DNA of 64,000 nucleotides from Dokdonella sp. Its GTDB lineage: Bacteria > Pseudomonadota > Gammaproteobacteria > Xanthomonadales > Rhodanobacteraceae. This document shows, one piece after another, positions 1-8,708 of the stretch. Made by a program: the position numbers and the translations under genes. The notes beneath the pieces are model-generated. The model worked only from the letters and a program-made list of their open reading frames with translations. It did not search any database and was not told the DNA's origin. Location: positions 496,001 to 560,000 of the forward strand of contig JANQAE010000002.1 of the NCBI GenBank assembly GCA_024707225.1, given 5' to 3'. Every line of letters starts with the position of its first letter. The stretch's first letter is position 1.

Positions 1-150
1 ATAGCGGTTGAGCGCGGCCGGATCGCCGTCGTCGGCCCACGGCGACTCGTTGGCATTGAGCCGGATCGCGCCGACCAGGCCGCTGCGGCGTGCCGACGCG
101 TACGGTACGAAGGCGGCCAGGTCCGGCCGTGCGCGTGCGAGCGGGCTCAT
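1..150 (-). CDS. hisC: histidinol-phosphate aminotransferase, N-terminal fragment
   Basis: Only about the first 50 residues are inside the window; the gene runs off the left edge. HisC is the PLP enzyme that transaminates imidazole-acetol phosphate to histidinol phosphate. The visible part contains [10 protein letters not shown], the LNANE(S/N)PW-type motif near the start of HisC proteins. The PLP lysine is not visible. The ATG (150-148) overlaps the hisD stop in an ATGA, and the order hisG-hisD-hisC is the usual proteobacterial one, so translational coupling is likely. Confidence 0.85.
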   Translation of the reverse strand, partial: MSPLARARPDLAAFVPYASARRSGLVGAIRLNANESPWADDGDPAALNRY

Positions 151-1466
151 GCCGTCACCGCTTGGCGCTGCGGCAGCGCGGCCAGGCGCAGGTCGACCGC
201 GCGGGCATGCGCCTCGAGCCGTTCGGCGCGCGCCAGCAGGGCCGCGTCGCCGCCGATCGCGGCGAGTCCGTCGGCGCTGAGCTCCTGCACGTAGACGCGG
301 CGCACGAAGCTGTCGACGCCGACGCCGCTGAATGCGCGTGCGAAGCCGAGCGTCGGCAGCACGTGATTGGGTCCGGCGCAGTAGTCGCCGAGCGTCTCCG
401 GCGACCACGCGCCGAGGAAGATGCTGCCGGCGGCCGACAGGCGCGGCAGCAGCGCGCGCGGATCACGCGTCTGCACGATCAGATGCTCGGGCGCGTAGCG
501 CTCGGAGACGGCGACCGCCTCGTCGAGGTCGCCGACATGGATCCATCGCGCGTGCGCCAGCGCGGCCTCGGCGATCGCGCGGCGCGGCAGCGTCGCGCTC
601 TGCCGCTCGACCGCGGCCGCGACCTCGCGCAGCAGGACGTGGCTCGGGCTGACCAGCACGACCTGCGAGTCGGCGCCGTGCTCGGCCTGGGCGAGCAGGT
701 CGGCGGCGACGAAATCGGGATCGGCGCCGTCGTCGGCGATCACCAGCACCTCTGACGGTCCGGCCGGCATGTCGATTGCGGCGCCTTCCGGATCGGCGGC
801 GACCTCGAGCTTGGCCTGGGTGACCCAGGCGTTGCCGGGCCCGAACAGCTTGTCGCAGCGCGGGACGCTGCCGGTGCCGTAGGCCAGCGCGGCGATCGCC
901 TGCGCGCCGCCGAGCTTGAACACGCGCGTGACGCCGCACAGACGCGCCGCGGTCAGGATCACCGGGTCGGCGCTGCCGTCGGCGCGCGGCGGCGTCGCCA
1001 GCACGATCTCGGGGCAGCCGGCCAGAGCTGCCGGCACCGCGAGCATCCAGACCGTCGAGGGCAGCGGTGCACTGCCGGCCGGCACGTACAGGCCGACGCG
1101 GCCGATCGGACGGATCAGTTGTTCGCAACGCACGCCCGGCGCGGTATCGGCGCGCAGCGCGCGCGGCAGCTGTGCCGCGTGGAACGTGCGCACGCGCCCG
1201 ATCGCACGCTCGATCGCGGCGCGCAAGGCGGCGTCGACGGCCGCTTCGGCCGCCGCGAACTCGGCCTCGTCGACCGCGAAGTCGGCCAGGTCGCAGCCGT
1301 CGAGCTGCCGGGTCAGCGTACGCAGCGCCGCGTCGCCGTGCCTGCGCACCTCGGCGAGGATCGCGCGCACGCGCTCGAGCTGCTGCGGGTCGCGCACCTG
1401 GCGCGGACGGGCCAGCGCCGCGTCGCGCTCGGCCGGTCCGAGCGCGCGCCAATCGAGAATTCTCAT
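147..1466 (-). CDS. hisD: histidinol dehydrogenase
   Basis: Catalyses the last two steps of histidine synthesis, the NAD-dependent oxidation of histidinol to histidine, as a zinc-dependent cytoplasmic dimer. The 439-residue product matches the family length (about 430). Recognisable stretches in order are [73 protein letters not shown] and [14 protein letters not shown], which include the usual Gln/His/Asp zinc and catalytic positions. ATG at 1466 was chosen because it overlaps the hisG stop (ATGA) and gives MRILDW, a normal HisD start. The 3' end overlaps hisC by 4 bp. The same frame stays open far upstream through hisG, but that extension is an artefact of the hisG frameshift. Confidence 0.95.
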   Translation of the reverse strand: MRILDWRALGPAERDAALARPRQVRDPQQLERVRAILAEVRRHGDAALRTLTRQLDGCDLADFAVDEAEFAAAEAAVDAALRAAIERAIGRVRTFHAAQLPRALRADTAPGVRCEQLIRPIGRVGLYVPAGSAPLPSTVWMLAVPAALAGCPEIVLATPPRADGSADPVILTAARLCGVTRVFKLGGAQAIAALAYGTGSVPRCDKLFGPGNAWVTQAKLEVAADPEGAAIDMPAGPSEVLVIADDGADPDFVAADLLAQAEHGADSQVVLVSPSHVLLREVAAAVERQSATLPRRAIAEAALAHARWIHVGDLDEAVAVSERYAPEHLIVQTRDPRALLPRLSAAGSIFLGAWSPETLGDYCAGPNHVLPTLGFARAFSGVGVDSFVRRVYVQELSADGLAAIGGDAALLARAERLEAHARAVDLRLAALPQRQAVTA

Positions 1467-2360
1467 GCCAGCATCCGCTCCACGTTCAGCACCATCAGGC
1501 CGCGCGCGCCGAGCCGCTTGAGGTCTTCCAGGTGCTGCCAGTCCAGCGCGCCGTTGCACAGCGCCTGCACGGCAATGTCGTCGGGCAGGCCGTCCAGGCT
1601 CAGCACGCTCGGTGATTCGCGCACCGGCAGCAGGCGCGTGATCGCGGCCAGGGCCGCGCGCGGTGCCTGCATCATCAGCAGGCGCGCGCCGTCGCTGGAG
1701 CGCGCGCCTTCGATGCGCGCGCAGAGCCGCTCGATCTGTTCGGCGCGCAATCCGCTCTGCGGCAGCGGCCCGGCCACGAGCACGGCCTCGCTGCGCAGGA
1801 TCGTGTCGATCTCGTGCAGCTGATTGGCGGCCAGTGTCGCGCCGGAGGACACCAGGTCGCAGATCGCGTCGGCCTTGCCGAGCCAGCGGGGCGATCTCGA
1901 CCGAGCCGTTCAGCACGACCACGTCGGCGCGGATGCCGCTGCGCGCGAGCCAGTCGCCGACCAGGGCCGGATACGAGGTCGCGATGCGCAGACCGTCCAG
2001 ATCCTGCACCGAGGCGATCGCGCCGCCGTCGGGCGCGGCCAGCGAGAGCCGGCAGCCGCCGAAGCCGAGCGCCTGGCGTTCGGCCGGCAAAGCAGCGCCG
2101 GCCGGCGCGCCGAGGCGGTATTCCTCGAGCACGTTGCGGCCGACGATGCCGAGCTCGCAGCTGCCCTCGACGAGCAGGCCGGGGATATCGTCGTCGCGCA
2201 CCAGCAGCACGTCGATCGGCAGATTCTCGCCGTAGAGGAACAGGCGGTCGCGGCTGGCGCGGAACGCGAGTCCGGCGCGGCCGAGCAGCGACAGCGAGGC
2301 CTCGGCGAGCCGGCCGGACTTCTGCACCGCCACGCGCAGGCGGTCGCGCGGCGCGCTCAT
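1463..2360 (-). CDS. hisG: ATP phosphoribosyltransferase (long form), single-base frameshift
   Basis: First enzyme of histidine synthesis, condensing ATP with PRPP; normally feedback-inhibited by histidine. Residues from ATG 2360 read [20 protein letters not shown], then [11 protein letters not shown], and the frame is correct up to NGSVEIAP. At 1885 there is one extra base. Removing it restores [20 protein letters not shown], the PRPP-binding loop region, and the rest of the protein to the stop at 1463. The repaired product is 298 residues, the length of E. coli HisG (299), with the C-terminal ACT-like regulatory domain present. The 5' end overlaps the yerC-like stop and the 3' end overlaps hisD, both as ATGA. 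Either a sequencing error or a real lesion; error is more likely. Confidence 0.88.
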
Positions 2361-2710
2361 GCGGAGGTCCTCGCCGGCGTATCGGTCACGCGCGGCGCCG
2401 TGCGGTCCAGCTTCAGGCGCTTGGCGGCCAGCCGGTAGCCGCCGGCGCCCTGATCGAGACAGCGCGCGACGCGGCCGATCGTGGTCACGCTGACGGCGGT
2501 GTCCTCGTGGATCTCGCGATACGGTTCGCCGGCGATCAGATGCGGGACCACGCACCAGCGGTCGCGCATCGCCTCGCGCTCGGCCGGCGTGCACAGATCG
2601 TCGAGGAAGGCGCGCATTTCCTCGACCGTGCGCAGCGACAGCAGCGCTTCGCACAGCGAGCGCTCGGCGCGCTCGGAGTCGAGCGAGGGGGTGATCGGGC
2701 GACGTTTCAT
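2357..2710 (-). CDS. TrpR-like regulator of the YerC/YecD type
   Basis: A 117-residue protein of the TrpR superfamily, the helical DNA-binding fold of the tryptophan repressor. ATG 2710 gives [13 protein letters not shown]. The core reads [20 protein letters not shown], then [19 protein letters not shown] and [15 protein letters not shown], that is a helical dimerisation part followed by a helix-turn-helix (VSVTTIGR aligns with the TrpR recognition helix region). The stop overlaps hisG ATG (ATGA), so it is the first gene of the his operon. A palindrome like a trp operator lies 10 bp upstream of the start, so autoregulation of the his operon is the natural inference. The frame is open upstream to 2833, but that extension crosses the promoter and operator and is not supported. 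Confidence 0.85.
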   Translation of the reverse strand: MKRRPITPSLDSERAERSLCEALLSLRTVEEMRAFLDDLCTPAEREAMRDRWCVVPHLIAGEPYREIHEDTAVSVTTIGRVARCLDQGAGGYRLAAKRLKLDRTAPRVTDTPARTSA

Positions 2711-2719
2711 TGCGTTGAT

Positions 2720-2737
2720 GTAATAGCGTGTTAGTAC
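2720..2737. promoter_or_regulatory. TrpR-family operator candidate
   Basis: The 18-mer GTAATAGCGTGTTAGTAC is an inverted repeat with matching positions GTAnTAnCnnGnTAnTAC. The outer parts are the same as in the E. coli trp operator (GTACTAGTTAACTAGTAC). It lies 10 bp upstream of the ATG of the TrpR-like gene at 2710, just downstream of a candidate -10 box, where a bound repressor would block the his operon promoter. Confidence 0.65.
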
Positions 2738-2740
2738 GTC

Positions 2741-2770
2741 ATGGTATCGGCCGGCGCCCATCGTGGTCAA
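2741..2770 (-). promoter_or_regulatory. candidate sigma-70 promoter of the his operon
   Basis: On the minus strand TTGACC (2770-2765) is followed after 18 bp by TACCAT (2746-2741). The -35 matches five of six consensus bases and the -10 four of six. The predicted start of transcription falls inside or at the edge of the TrpR-type palindrome at 2737-2720. Confidence 0.5.
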
Positions 2771-2890
2771 TCCCCCTGCGCGCCGGAGCAGCTTCGCTGC
2801 CTGGCAGGCGGCATCCGGGGCAACGGTGTTCATGTGTCCCGCAATCCCGGTAGGATCGACGCTGGGTCAGTCTCGCCTGGGGGGAGCTGG

Positions 2891-3502
2891 GTGACTACCG
2901 TCGAGAATAGGGATGATTCGTCCACTGAGAGCCTGCAGGGCGTCCTCGAGCGGATCGCCACAGGAGACCGGGCGGCCGAAGCGGCGTTGCTCACCCGGTT
3001 CCAGCGTGGCGTGCGCGCACTGGTCGTGCGTCACTGCCGTCCGGGGGACGTCGTGGTCGACGACATCGCTCAGGACGTGCTCAGCGCCGTCCTGGTCCGC
3101 GTACGGGAAGGCGGCATTCGGGATGCGCAGACATTCCCGGCCTACCTCCAGACGATGATCGTGCGTGCGACGACCGCCGAGTATCGCAAGCGGCGCGCGC
3201 GCGGCGAGTCACTGCCGATCGACGTGGCGGATGGTTTGCCCGATCGTTCCGATCCCCCCGCCGATCTGGACTCGCAACGCATGGCTGCGCAGTTGCGAAA
3301 TCTCATCGCCGATCTGCCGGTCGCGCGAGACAGGGCACTGCTGAGCCGCTTCTATCTGGAAGAGCACTCCAAGGAAGACATCTGCGTCTCGATGGGGATA
3401 GCCGATGATCATTTTCATCGCGTGGTACACCGGGCTCGGGTCAGATTCCGGGCCTTGCTGGCGCAGGCCGGCATCGTCTCGCTCGCGGGGCGAGACAAAT
3501 GA
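2891..3502 (+). CDS. ECF-like RNA polymerase sigma factor
   Basis: About 203 residues from GTG 2891, chosen because GGGGGGAGC sits just upstream and the next possible in-frame starts lack a ribosome site. A sigma-2-like part (about residues 30-110: RFQRGVRALVVRHCRPGDVV, then DDIAQDVLSAVLVRV) is followed by a linker and a sigma-4 helix-turn-helix (about 140-195: LPVARDRALLSRFYLEEHSK, then IADDHFHRVVHRARVRFRAL). There is no sigma-3 region, as in ECF factors. It is the first gene of a four-gene rightward set (sigma, membrane protein, trypsin-like protease, CHAT protease), 57 bp before the membrane protein. I infer that it transcribes this operon; no ECF promoter motif could be fixed by eye. Confidence 0.75.
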   Translation: MTTVENRDDSSTESLQGVLERIATGDRAAEAALLTRFQRGVRALVVRHCRPGDVVVDDIAQDVLSAVLVRVREGGIRDAQTFPAYLQTMIVRATTAEYRKRRARGESLPIDVADGLPDRSDPPADLDSQRMAAQLRNLIADLPVARDRALLSRFYLEEHSKEDICVSMGIADDHFHRVVHRARVRFRALLAQAGIVSLAGRDK

Positions 3503-3559
3503 GGCACTCGCCGCTCCTGACTGGCAAGGGGCATCGGCAACGGTCGGCAGGAGGACGTT

Positions 3560-4213
3560 GTGACTGAAACCCCGACGACGACCGCCATGTCGTCCTGGTT
3601 GGAGGAAGCATGGCTCGGGCGCTATCTCGATCGCGCGTTGTCCCCCGACGAGCGCGACTGGTTCGAGGCGTACATGCTGGACAAGGTTCACTTGATCGAA
3701 CAGGTGGAAGTCGACAACGCGCTGCGCGATGCGGCCCATGCCGCCGCGCCGCTGTCGGTGGCGCCGGACCGGCCGGCTGAGCCGGGCGCTCCGCCTTCGC
3801 GATCGCCGCGCCGCCACCTCGCGCGCGTGCTGGCGCTGGCGGCCAGCTTCGTCCTCGGCGTCGGCTTGACCTGGATCGGTTTCGATCGTCTGCCGAGCGG
3901 CGTGCCGGCTTCAAATCCCACCCGCATCGTCTACGACACGCTGCGTGCGCAGGCCAGCCCGCCCCTGGTCGAACGCGGAGATCCCCAAGCGCCGTGGATC
4001 ATCGTCGACATCGCCGTGCCGAGCGGTGCGCAGATCCTGTCCGCGCAGGCCGTGGTCGCAGGCGAGCCGACCATGCTGCCGATCCCCGCGGTGTCCTCCG
4101 AGGGCTTCGCCACCTATCTGCTGCCGATCGCCTGGCAGGGCAGGACGAAGTTGCGCTTCGACCTTCGTCTGCATGGACGTACCGAAAAAACGGAGCTCGA
4201 ACTGATGTTCTAG
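3560..4213 (+). CDS. single-pass membrane protein, zinc-less anti-sigma-like
   Basis: 217 residues from GTG 3560, with GGAGGA seven bases upstream. Residues 12-60 (WLGRYLDRALSPDERDWFEA) closely resemble the N-terminal RYLxGxLSPxERxxFEAHL helices of anti-sigma zinc-binding domains, but the usual C-x2-C is replaced by DKVHLIEQ, so no metal site remains. A Pro-rich linker, a transmembrane helix at about 87-108 and a beta-rich outer domain of about 105 residues follow. With an ECF gene directly upstream, I infer a membrane-anchored anti-sigma factor whose outer domain may sense a signal or be cut. The family call is by pattern only; it could be an unrelated membrane protein. Confidence 0.5.
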   Translation: MTETPTTTAMSSWLEEAWLGRYLDRALSPDERDWFEAYMLDKVHLIEQVEVDNALRDAAHAAAPLSVAPDRPAEPGAPPSRSPRRHLARVLALAASFVLGVGLTWIGFDRLPSGVPASNPTRIVYDTLRAQASPPLVERGDPQAPWIIVDIAVPSGAQILSAQAVVAGEPTMLPIPAVSSEGFATYLLPIAWQGRTKLRFDLRLHGRTEKTELELMF

Positions 4214-4375
4214 CGGGCTGCGCCGATGCGGACTGCGAGAGTGATCCAGGAGGGTTCGCTCGGGTGTCGATCGCGCGGGCGATTGATGCCAGGAGACGGT
4301 GCGCGAGCTTCGCTTGCGCCTTTCGATCGAAAACGGATGGGAGGCCGCTTTTCGACATCATGCAAGGGAGGAGCT

Positions 4376-5719
4376 ATGGCGTTGAATGGAAAGTCGACAC
4401 GCACTTCAACCGGAGTCGGTCTGCGTGATCTGGGCAAGGCTCATCCGGCGGCCGCCGCCATCGAAGGCGCAACCGGCTTGGTTCTGGGCTCGGGCGTGGC
4501 GATCGCACCGCGTTGGATACTGAGCGCAGCTCATGTATTCCGCGGGCCTCAGCTGCGGGTCTGGGCCATCTCATGGGGAAAGGAGCATCGCGTAGGCGTG
4601 CGCGCCGTACACTGGCGTGACGCTTCCTATACGTTCCGCGCAGCAGGCGACACCGGAAGTGCCGTACCGCCGTGGCCGGAGCAGGTGGCCGACCGGCAGG
4701 GTGAGCGGGACGAGCTGGTCCTCCTCGAGCTGGACGACGATCTGGCACTGGACGCAGACGCCTATGCAAAGCCCGATGCGGCTCCCTATGCACCGGGCAC
4801 GAAACTCCATATCGTCGGCTTCGGGTTGGACGGGGATGGCAACTACGATCCCCGCTCGATACCGACGATCATGCGAATGGTCAGCCAGGCGCCCGATCGA
4901 GTGGGTTTCGGCCTGTGCCGATCCGACCGGCAGGAGGGTCTCGGCATCGACATGCCACGCCAGGACGACAGCGGGGCGCCGGTTTTCCTCGCCGGTTCGC
5001 GGCGCGTGGTGGGCATACACTCGCTGCGTTTCAAGGCGACCGACGCTGCGTCCGGGTTGGAAAAAGAAACGGCGTGCTTCATCGCGGTGACGCAAGCGTC
5101 CCTGGCGTGGATCGATAGCCTGACCTCCCTGGCGGCGAGTCCAAAGGCCGCGACCTTGCCGGCTTCGACCACCAAGCCTCAGCGCTTCGTACTGCGTGCC
5201 CGCCATGGGTGTCTGACTCTGACGGAGGGCCATCGCAGCCTGGACGGCATATGGCACTTGAACGGCACTTCGGCAGACCCGTCGATACTGCTGCTCTGTG
5301 ATCGGATCGAGATCGCCAAAGACGGCGGAGGCACGAGCTTCAGTCTGTATCGTTGTGGTGCGACCGCCCCGTTCTACGTGGGTCAGGCCGATCCAGGCGG
5401 CGACAGCAAGGTGTCCAGCGCCTGGCTGCACGTCAGGCATCGGCCGGACTATCCAGCGATCGAGTACTTCGTGTTCCGCCGTACCGATGGCTGGCTTCCG
5501 GTGAGGCAACCCGACGGCAGCAGCCGTACCGAACTGACGCGGCGCATCCATATCGAGGCATTCTTGGACAACTCGTTGCACCAGAAGCCGCACGGCAAGC
5601 TCGAGTTCGGTGGTGGCAAAGAGGAGTATCAGGACATCGTTCCCTGTGAGGGCTGCATGGGGGCGCTGAAGATCGGGGTCAACGACCAGGACGATGAGGG
5701 CGACGCCTACGAGGGATAG
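4376..5719 (+). CDS. trypsin-like (S1 fold) serine protease with unknown C-terminal domain
   Basis: 447 residues from ATG 4376, preceded by AGGGAGGAGCT; the frame is open to 4226 but has no ribosome site there. A chymotrypsin-fold triad is visible: His53 in ILSAAHVF, Asp120 in LVLLELDDD and Ser199 in QDDSGAPVF (a variant of GDSGGP). Residues about 250-447 form a second domain I do not recognise. It has short beta-like stretches and an acidic end (EGCMGAL..QDDEG). I see no signal peptide, so the protease may be cytoplasmic or use another export route. It follows the membrane protein by 162 bp and ends 1 bp before the CHAT gene. Co-occurrence of trypsin-like and CHAT proteases is known from bacterial conflict systems; the target here is unknown. 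Confidence 0.8.
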   Translation: MALNGKSTRTSTGVGLRDLGKAHPAAAAIEGATGLVLGSGVAIAPRWILSAAHVFRGPQLRVWAISWGKEHRVGVRAVHWRDASYTFRAAGDTGSAVPPWPEQVADRQGERDELVLLELDDDLALDADAYAKPDAAPYAPGTKLHIVGFGLDGDGNYDPRSIPTIMRMVSQAPDRVGFGLCRSDRQEGLGIDMPRQDDSGAPVFLAGSRRVVGIHSLRFKATDAASGLEKETACFIAVTQASLAWIDSLTSLAASPKAATLPASTTKPQRFVLRARHGCLTLTEGHRSLDGIWHLNGTSADPSILLLCDRIEIAKDGGGTSFSLYRCGATAPFYVGQADPGGDSKVSSAWLHVRHRPDYPAIEYFVFRRTDGWLPVRQPDGSSRTELTRRIHIEAFLDNSLHQKPHGKLEFGGGKEEYQDIVPCEGCMGALKIGVNDQDDEGDAYEG

Positions 5720-5720
5720 C

Positions 5721-8708
5721 GTGAGCCGCTGGGTGTGGACTGTAGTTGCGGTGTCGGTCGTGATCACACCGTATGTCGAGGCGGCGCAGACGCAAGAGCG
5801 CTGGCCGCTCGACTGCGGCAGCGACGGCGTGCCGCAGGACCGCTTCGTTCCGGCGCAGGGCGTTCTGGACATCGATGTCCAGGCGCCTGCCGGCGCCGTG
5901 CTCGTGATCGAGGAGCGCGGCCGCGATCTGGAGATCCGCTCCGGGCCCGATGCGGCTTTCGAGGCGCTCTCGACACGTCCGCCGCGGCTCGGGCTATGGG
6001 CGGGTACGCGCAGCGTCCAGGTGAAGCGCAGCGGTGCTCCGGGAGCGGAGGCGCCGCTGCGCGCGACCCTGCACTGCACACCGGATGCGGTACACGCCGC
6101 CCTGCCGGCGTGCAGCGCCGCCGCCGCTGCGCTGGCCGCGAAGGGCGGCGCCCTGCCGCTCGACCTGCTCGCCGGCACGCCGCTGTGCCGCGCCTTGCTG
6201 CAGCACGGGCTGGCGACGTTCGCATCGCGGTCCGGCTCGCCCGCAGAAGCGGCACGCCTCTACACGGACGCCATCGACAGCTGGCGTGCTGCCGGCGATG
6301 CATCGCGCGAGGGCGCCGGCTGGCTCGGTCTGACCGAACAGCGCCTTCGTCTGGCCGACCACCGAGCCGCGCTCGTCGCGGCCGAGCGAGCAGGTGCGCT
6401 GAGCGAGCGGGATGGCCTTCCGTACTTCGCCGCGCGAGCGCGGGCTCAGGCATGTCTCATTCACGGCTATCTGGGCGATCCGCGCCGCGCATCCGACTGT
6501 CTGGGGCCGCTGCCGGACACGTTCATGGCGATGGGGGAACTCGGAGAAGCCGCCAACACGTGGTACAGCCTCGGTCTGCTGGCGGCCGATGCCGGTCGGG
6601 TCGACGAAGCCGAATCCGCGGCGCGCCAGGCGCTCGCGATCGCGCCGAGTGCGATCACGCCGATCGTCCGCGGCAGGTTGCTGCAGTTGTCGGCGCGACT
6701 CGCGCTCGAAGCCGGTCGTATCGACGAGTCGATCGCCGCGATCAGCGGCGCAATCGCGGCTTTTGAAGCGGCCGGTGATCTACGCTGGCAAGGCAATGCG
6801 TATCTCTTTGCTGCGGAACTGCACCATGGCCTCGGCGCAGACGCGGAGGCGCGCGTCTTCGCCGAAGCGGCGGTGCAGCGATTCAATGGCGCTCAGGCGC
6901 CTGCGCGCATGGCGGCCGCGCTTCTGGTACAGGCGCGTATTCTCGCTGCGCGGGACAGCGAGGCCGCATGGCTGGCGACACGGCGTGCTCGCGCGCTCTA
7001 CGTTCAGGCGCAGATGCCGCTGCAGATCGCGGAAGCGGACGTCACCGCATTGACATTGCAGGCGACCCCGGAAGCCGAGCGTGCGGTGGCCGATGCGCTG
7101 GTCTCGCTGCCGGCTCGCCGCGCCGACCAGGCGCGGCTCGCCCTCGCGGCGGCGGCCCTGCGGCGCGGTGATCGAGTCGCCGCCGGCGCCGAGCTGGGAA
7201 GGCTGTCCGATCGGTCCTTGCCGCTGGCAACGGCGCTGGACCGCGACCTGCTGCGCGCTCGCCTGATGGTCGATGAAGGTGCCGCCGCCGGAGCCTTGAG
7301 CCTTCTGGAGCGCGCCATCGATGCCCTGCATGCCTTGGTGCGCCGCGCCGGAACGCCGGGTCTGCGCTACGCGCTCGCGCGCAGGCTCGCGCTGCTGCGG
7401 CGAGCGTGGGTGGATGCGTATCTGGCCGATCCGGCCGCACGCCCGGGCTTCGAGGCCGCTTGGAGCGTCCTTGCGCGCACGCAGATCACCGCGCTGTTGG
7501 GCCACGGCACTGCCGCTGCTTCGGTCACGGGAGGCAGCGTGGATCGCGCTTTGGCCGCTGCGCTCCTGGCGCCGGAGGATGAGACGAACGAGCGCGACTT
7601 GAGCGTGCAGCGCGAGCTGATGCGCTTCTACGCCGAGCGTCTGAGGGTGGCGCCGAATGCCTCTGCGGTCGAGCGCTGGGTCGATGTCGGTCGCGCACTG
7701 GCGCCCGGTCAGGTCTGGATCGCCTTCGCGCTCGGAGAGCGCGGTGCGATCGCGCTGAAAGCCACATCGGAGGGGGAGGCACTGCATCGCCTCGAGAGCG
7801 CCGAGGCGATCCGTCACTCATCGCTGGCCCTGCGAGAGGCGCTGTCGTCGCCGACGGGACCGGTCGCCGCCATAGAAGCCGAAGCGCGACATTTGGGCGA
7901 GCGGCTGTTTCCGGATGGTATCGACGCCTCCGCCACGCAGCTGTGGGTCATGGCCGACGACGCGCTGGCATCGGTTCCTTGGGCGTTGCTGCGTATGCCG
8001 GGCGACGCCGGTCCGTTGATCGAGCGTATGGCCGTCAGCACGACATCCGGTATCCCGGTGTCGCGTGCCTGGGCGCGCGAGCCGCCGGCTCTGACCGCGC
8101 TGGTCGCATCACTGAGCGAGGCTCGTCACGAGGAACTGGCGCCGTTGTTCGGCGCCGAACAGGAGCCGCGACTGATCGCGGGCATCGTGCCGGACATGCC
8201 GGTGACCGTGATGGCAGGCGCCGATCTGGATGAAACGACGCTGCTCGAAGCGCTGGCCGCTGATGCGAACTGGGTGCATGTGGCCGCACATGGGATACAT
8301 CGAGAGGGCTTGCCGGGCTATTCGGGTCTGTGGCTGGCGCCGGTTCAAGCCGATGCGCCGCTGCGCTTCATCGGTTGGCTCGCACTGGCCGACACGCCGC
8401 TTCATGCCGGACTGGTCGTCCTCAATGCCTGCCAGCTCGCGCAGGCCGACGACCTGCCGGACGGTGGCGTCGATTTCGCAACCGCTCTGGTGTCGGCCGG
8501 CGTGGCCCACGTCGTCGCCGCTCGCTGGACCATCAGCGACGCCGCCTCGGCGCAGTGGGTCCCCGCCTTCTACGCAGCCTTGAATGCCGACCGGGAAGCC
8601 GGTCCGGCTTTCGCACTGCGTGCCGCGCAATTGCGGATGCGCGCCGGCCGTGCATTCCGTCACCCGTACTACTGGGCCTCTCTGGTGCATCGGCAGCAGT
8701 CACGCTAG
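5721..8708 (+). CDS. exported TPR-CHAT (caspase-like) cysteine protease
   Basis: 995 residues from GTG 5721, with GAGGG five bases before it, 1 bp after the protease stop. Residues 1-23 form a signal peptide ending near VEA-AQ. About 27-125 is a beta-rich domain with cysteine pairs. About 150-480 contains several 34-residue TPR-like helical repeats (AARLYTDAIDSWRAAGD, GEAANTWYSLGLLAADAGRV). About 690-995 is a CHAT domain of the caspase/separase clan with the His-Cys dyad: His857 in VHVAAHGIH and Cys904 in VVLNACQLA, followed by GGVDFATALVSAG and the closing HPYYWASLV. Intracellular TPR-CHAT proteins include Csx29 of type III-E CRISPR; this one carries an export signal, so it should act in the periplasm or outside. 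Substrate unknown. Confidence 0.85.
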   Translation: MSRWVWTVVAVSVVITPYVEAAQTQERWPLDCGSDGVPQDRFVPAQGVLDIDVQAPAGAVLVIEERGRDLEIRSGPDAAFEALSTRPPRLGLWAGTRSVQVKRSGAPGAEAPLRATLHCTPDAVHAALPACSAAAAALAAKGGALPLDLLAGTPLCRALLQHGLATFASRSGSPAEAARLYTDAIDSWRAAGDASREGAGWLGLTEQRLRLADHRAALVAAERAGALSERDGLPYFAARARAQACLIHGYLGDPRRASDCLGPLPDTFMAMGELGEAANTWYSLGLLAADAGRVDEAESAARQALAIAPSAITPIVRGRLLQLSARLALEAGRIDESIAAISGAIAAFEAAGDLRWQGNAYLFAAELHHGLGADAEARVFAEAAVQRFNGAQAPARMAAALLVQARILAARDSEAAWLATRRARALYVQAQMPLQIAEADVTALTLQATPEAERAVADALVSLPARRADQARLALAAAALRRGDRVAAGAELGRLSDRSLPLATALDRDLLRARLMVDEGAAAGALSLLERAIDALHALVRRAGTPGLRYALARRLALLRRAWVDAYLADPAARPGFEAAWSVLARTQITALLGHGTAAASVTGGSVDRALAAALLAPEDETNERDLSVQRELMRFYAERLRVAPNASAVERWVDVGRALAPGQVWIAFALGERGAIALKATSEGEALHRLESAEAIRHSSLALREALSSPTGPVAAIEAEARHLGERLFPDGIDASATQLWVMADDALASVPWALLRMPGDAGPLIERMAVSTTSGIPVSRAWAREPPALTALVASLSEARHEELAPLFGAEQEPRLIAGIVPDMPVTVMAGADLDETTLLEALAADANWVHVAAHGIHREGLPGYSGLWLAPVQADAPLRFIGWLALADTPLHAGLVVLNACQLAQADDLPDGGVDFATALVSAGVAHVVAARWTISDAASAQWVPAFYAALNADREAGPAFALRAAQLRMRAGRAFRHPYYWASLVHRQQSR

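Noticed and set aside
147-2654. One 835-residue reading frame that seems to fuse HisG and HisD
   Set aside because: The fusion is produced by the extra base at 1885; HisG continues in another frame to its own stop at 1463, and HisD has a proper ATG at 1466.
2741-2890. A longer N-terminus of the sigma factor starting at 2741
   Set aside because: It would overlap the his promoter, has no ribosome site and adds residues unlike any sigma factor; GTG 2891 follows a strong GGGGGGAGC.
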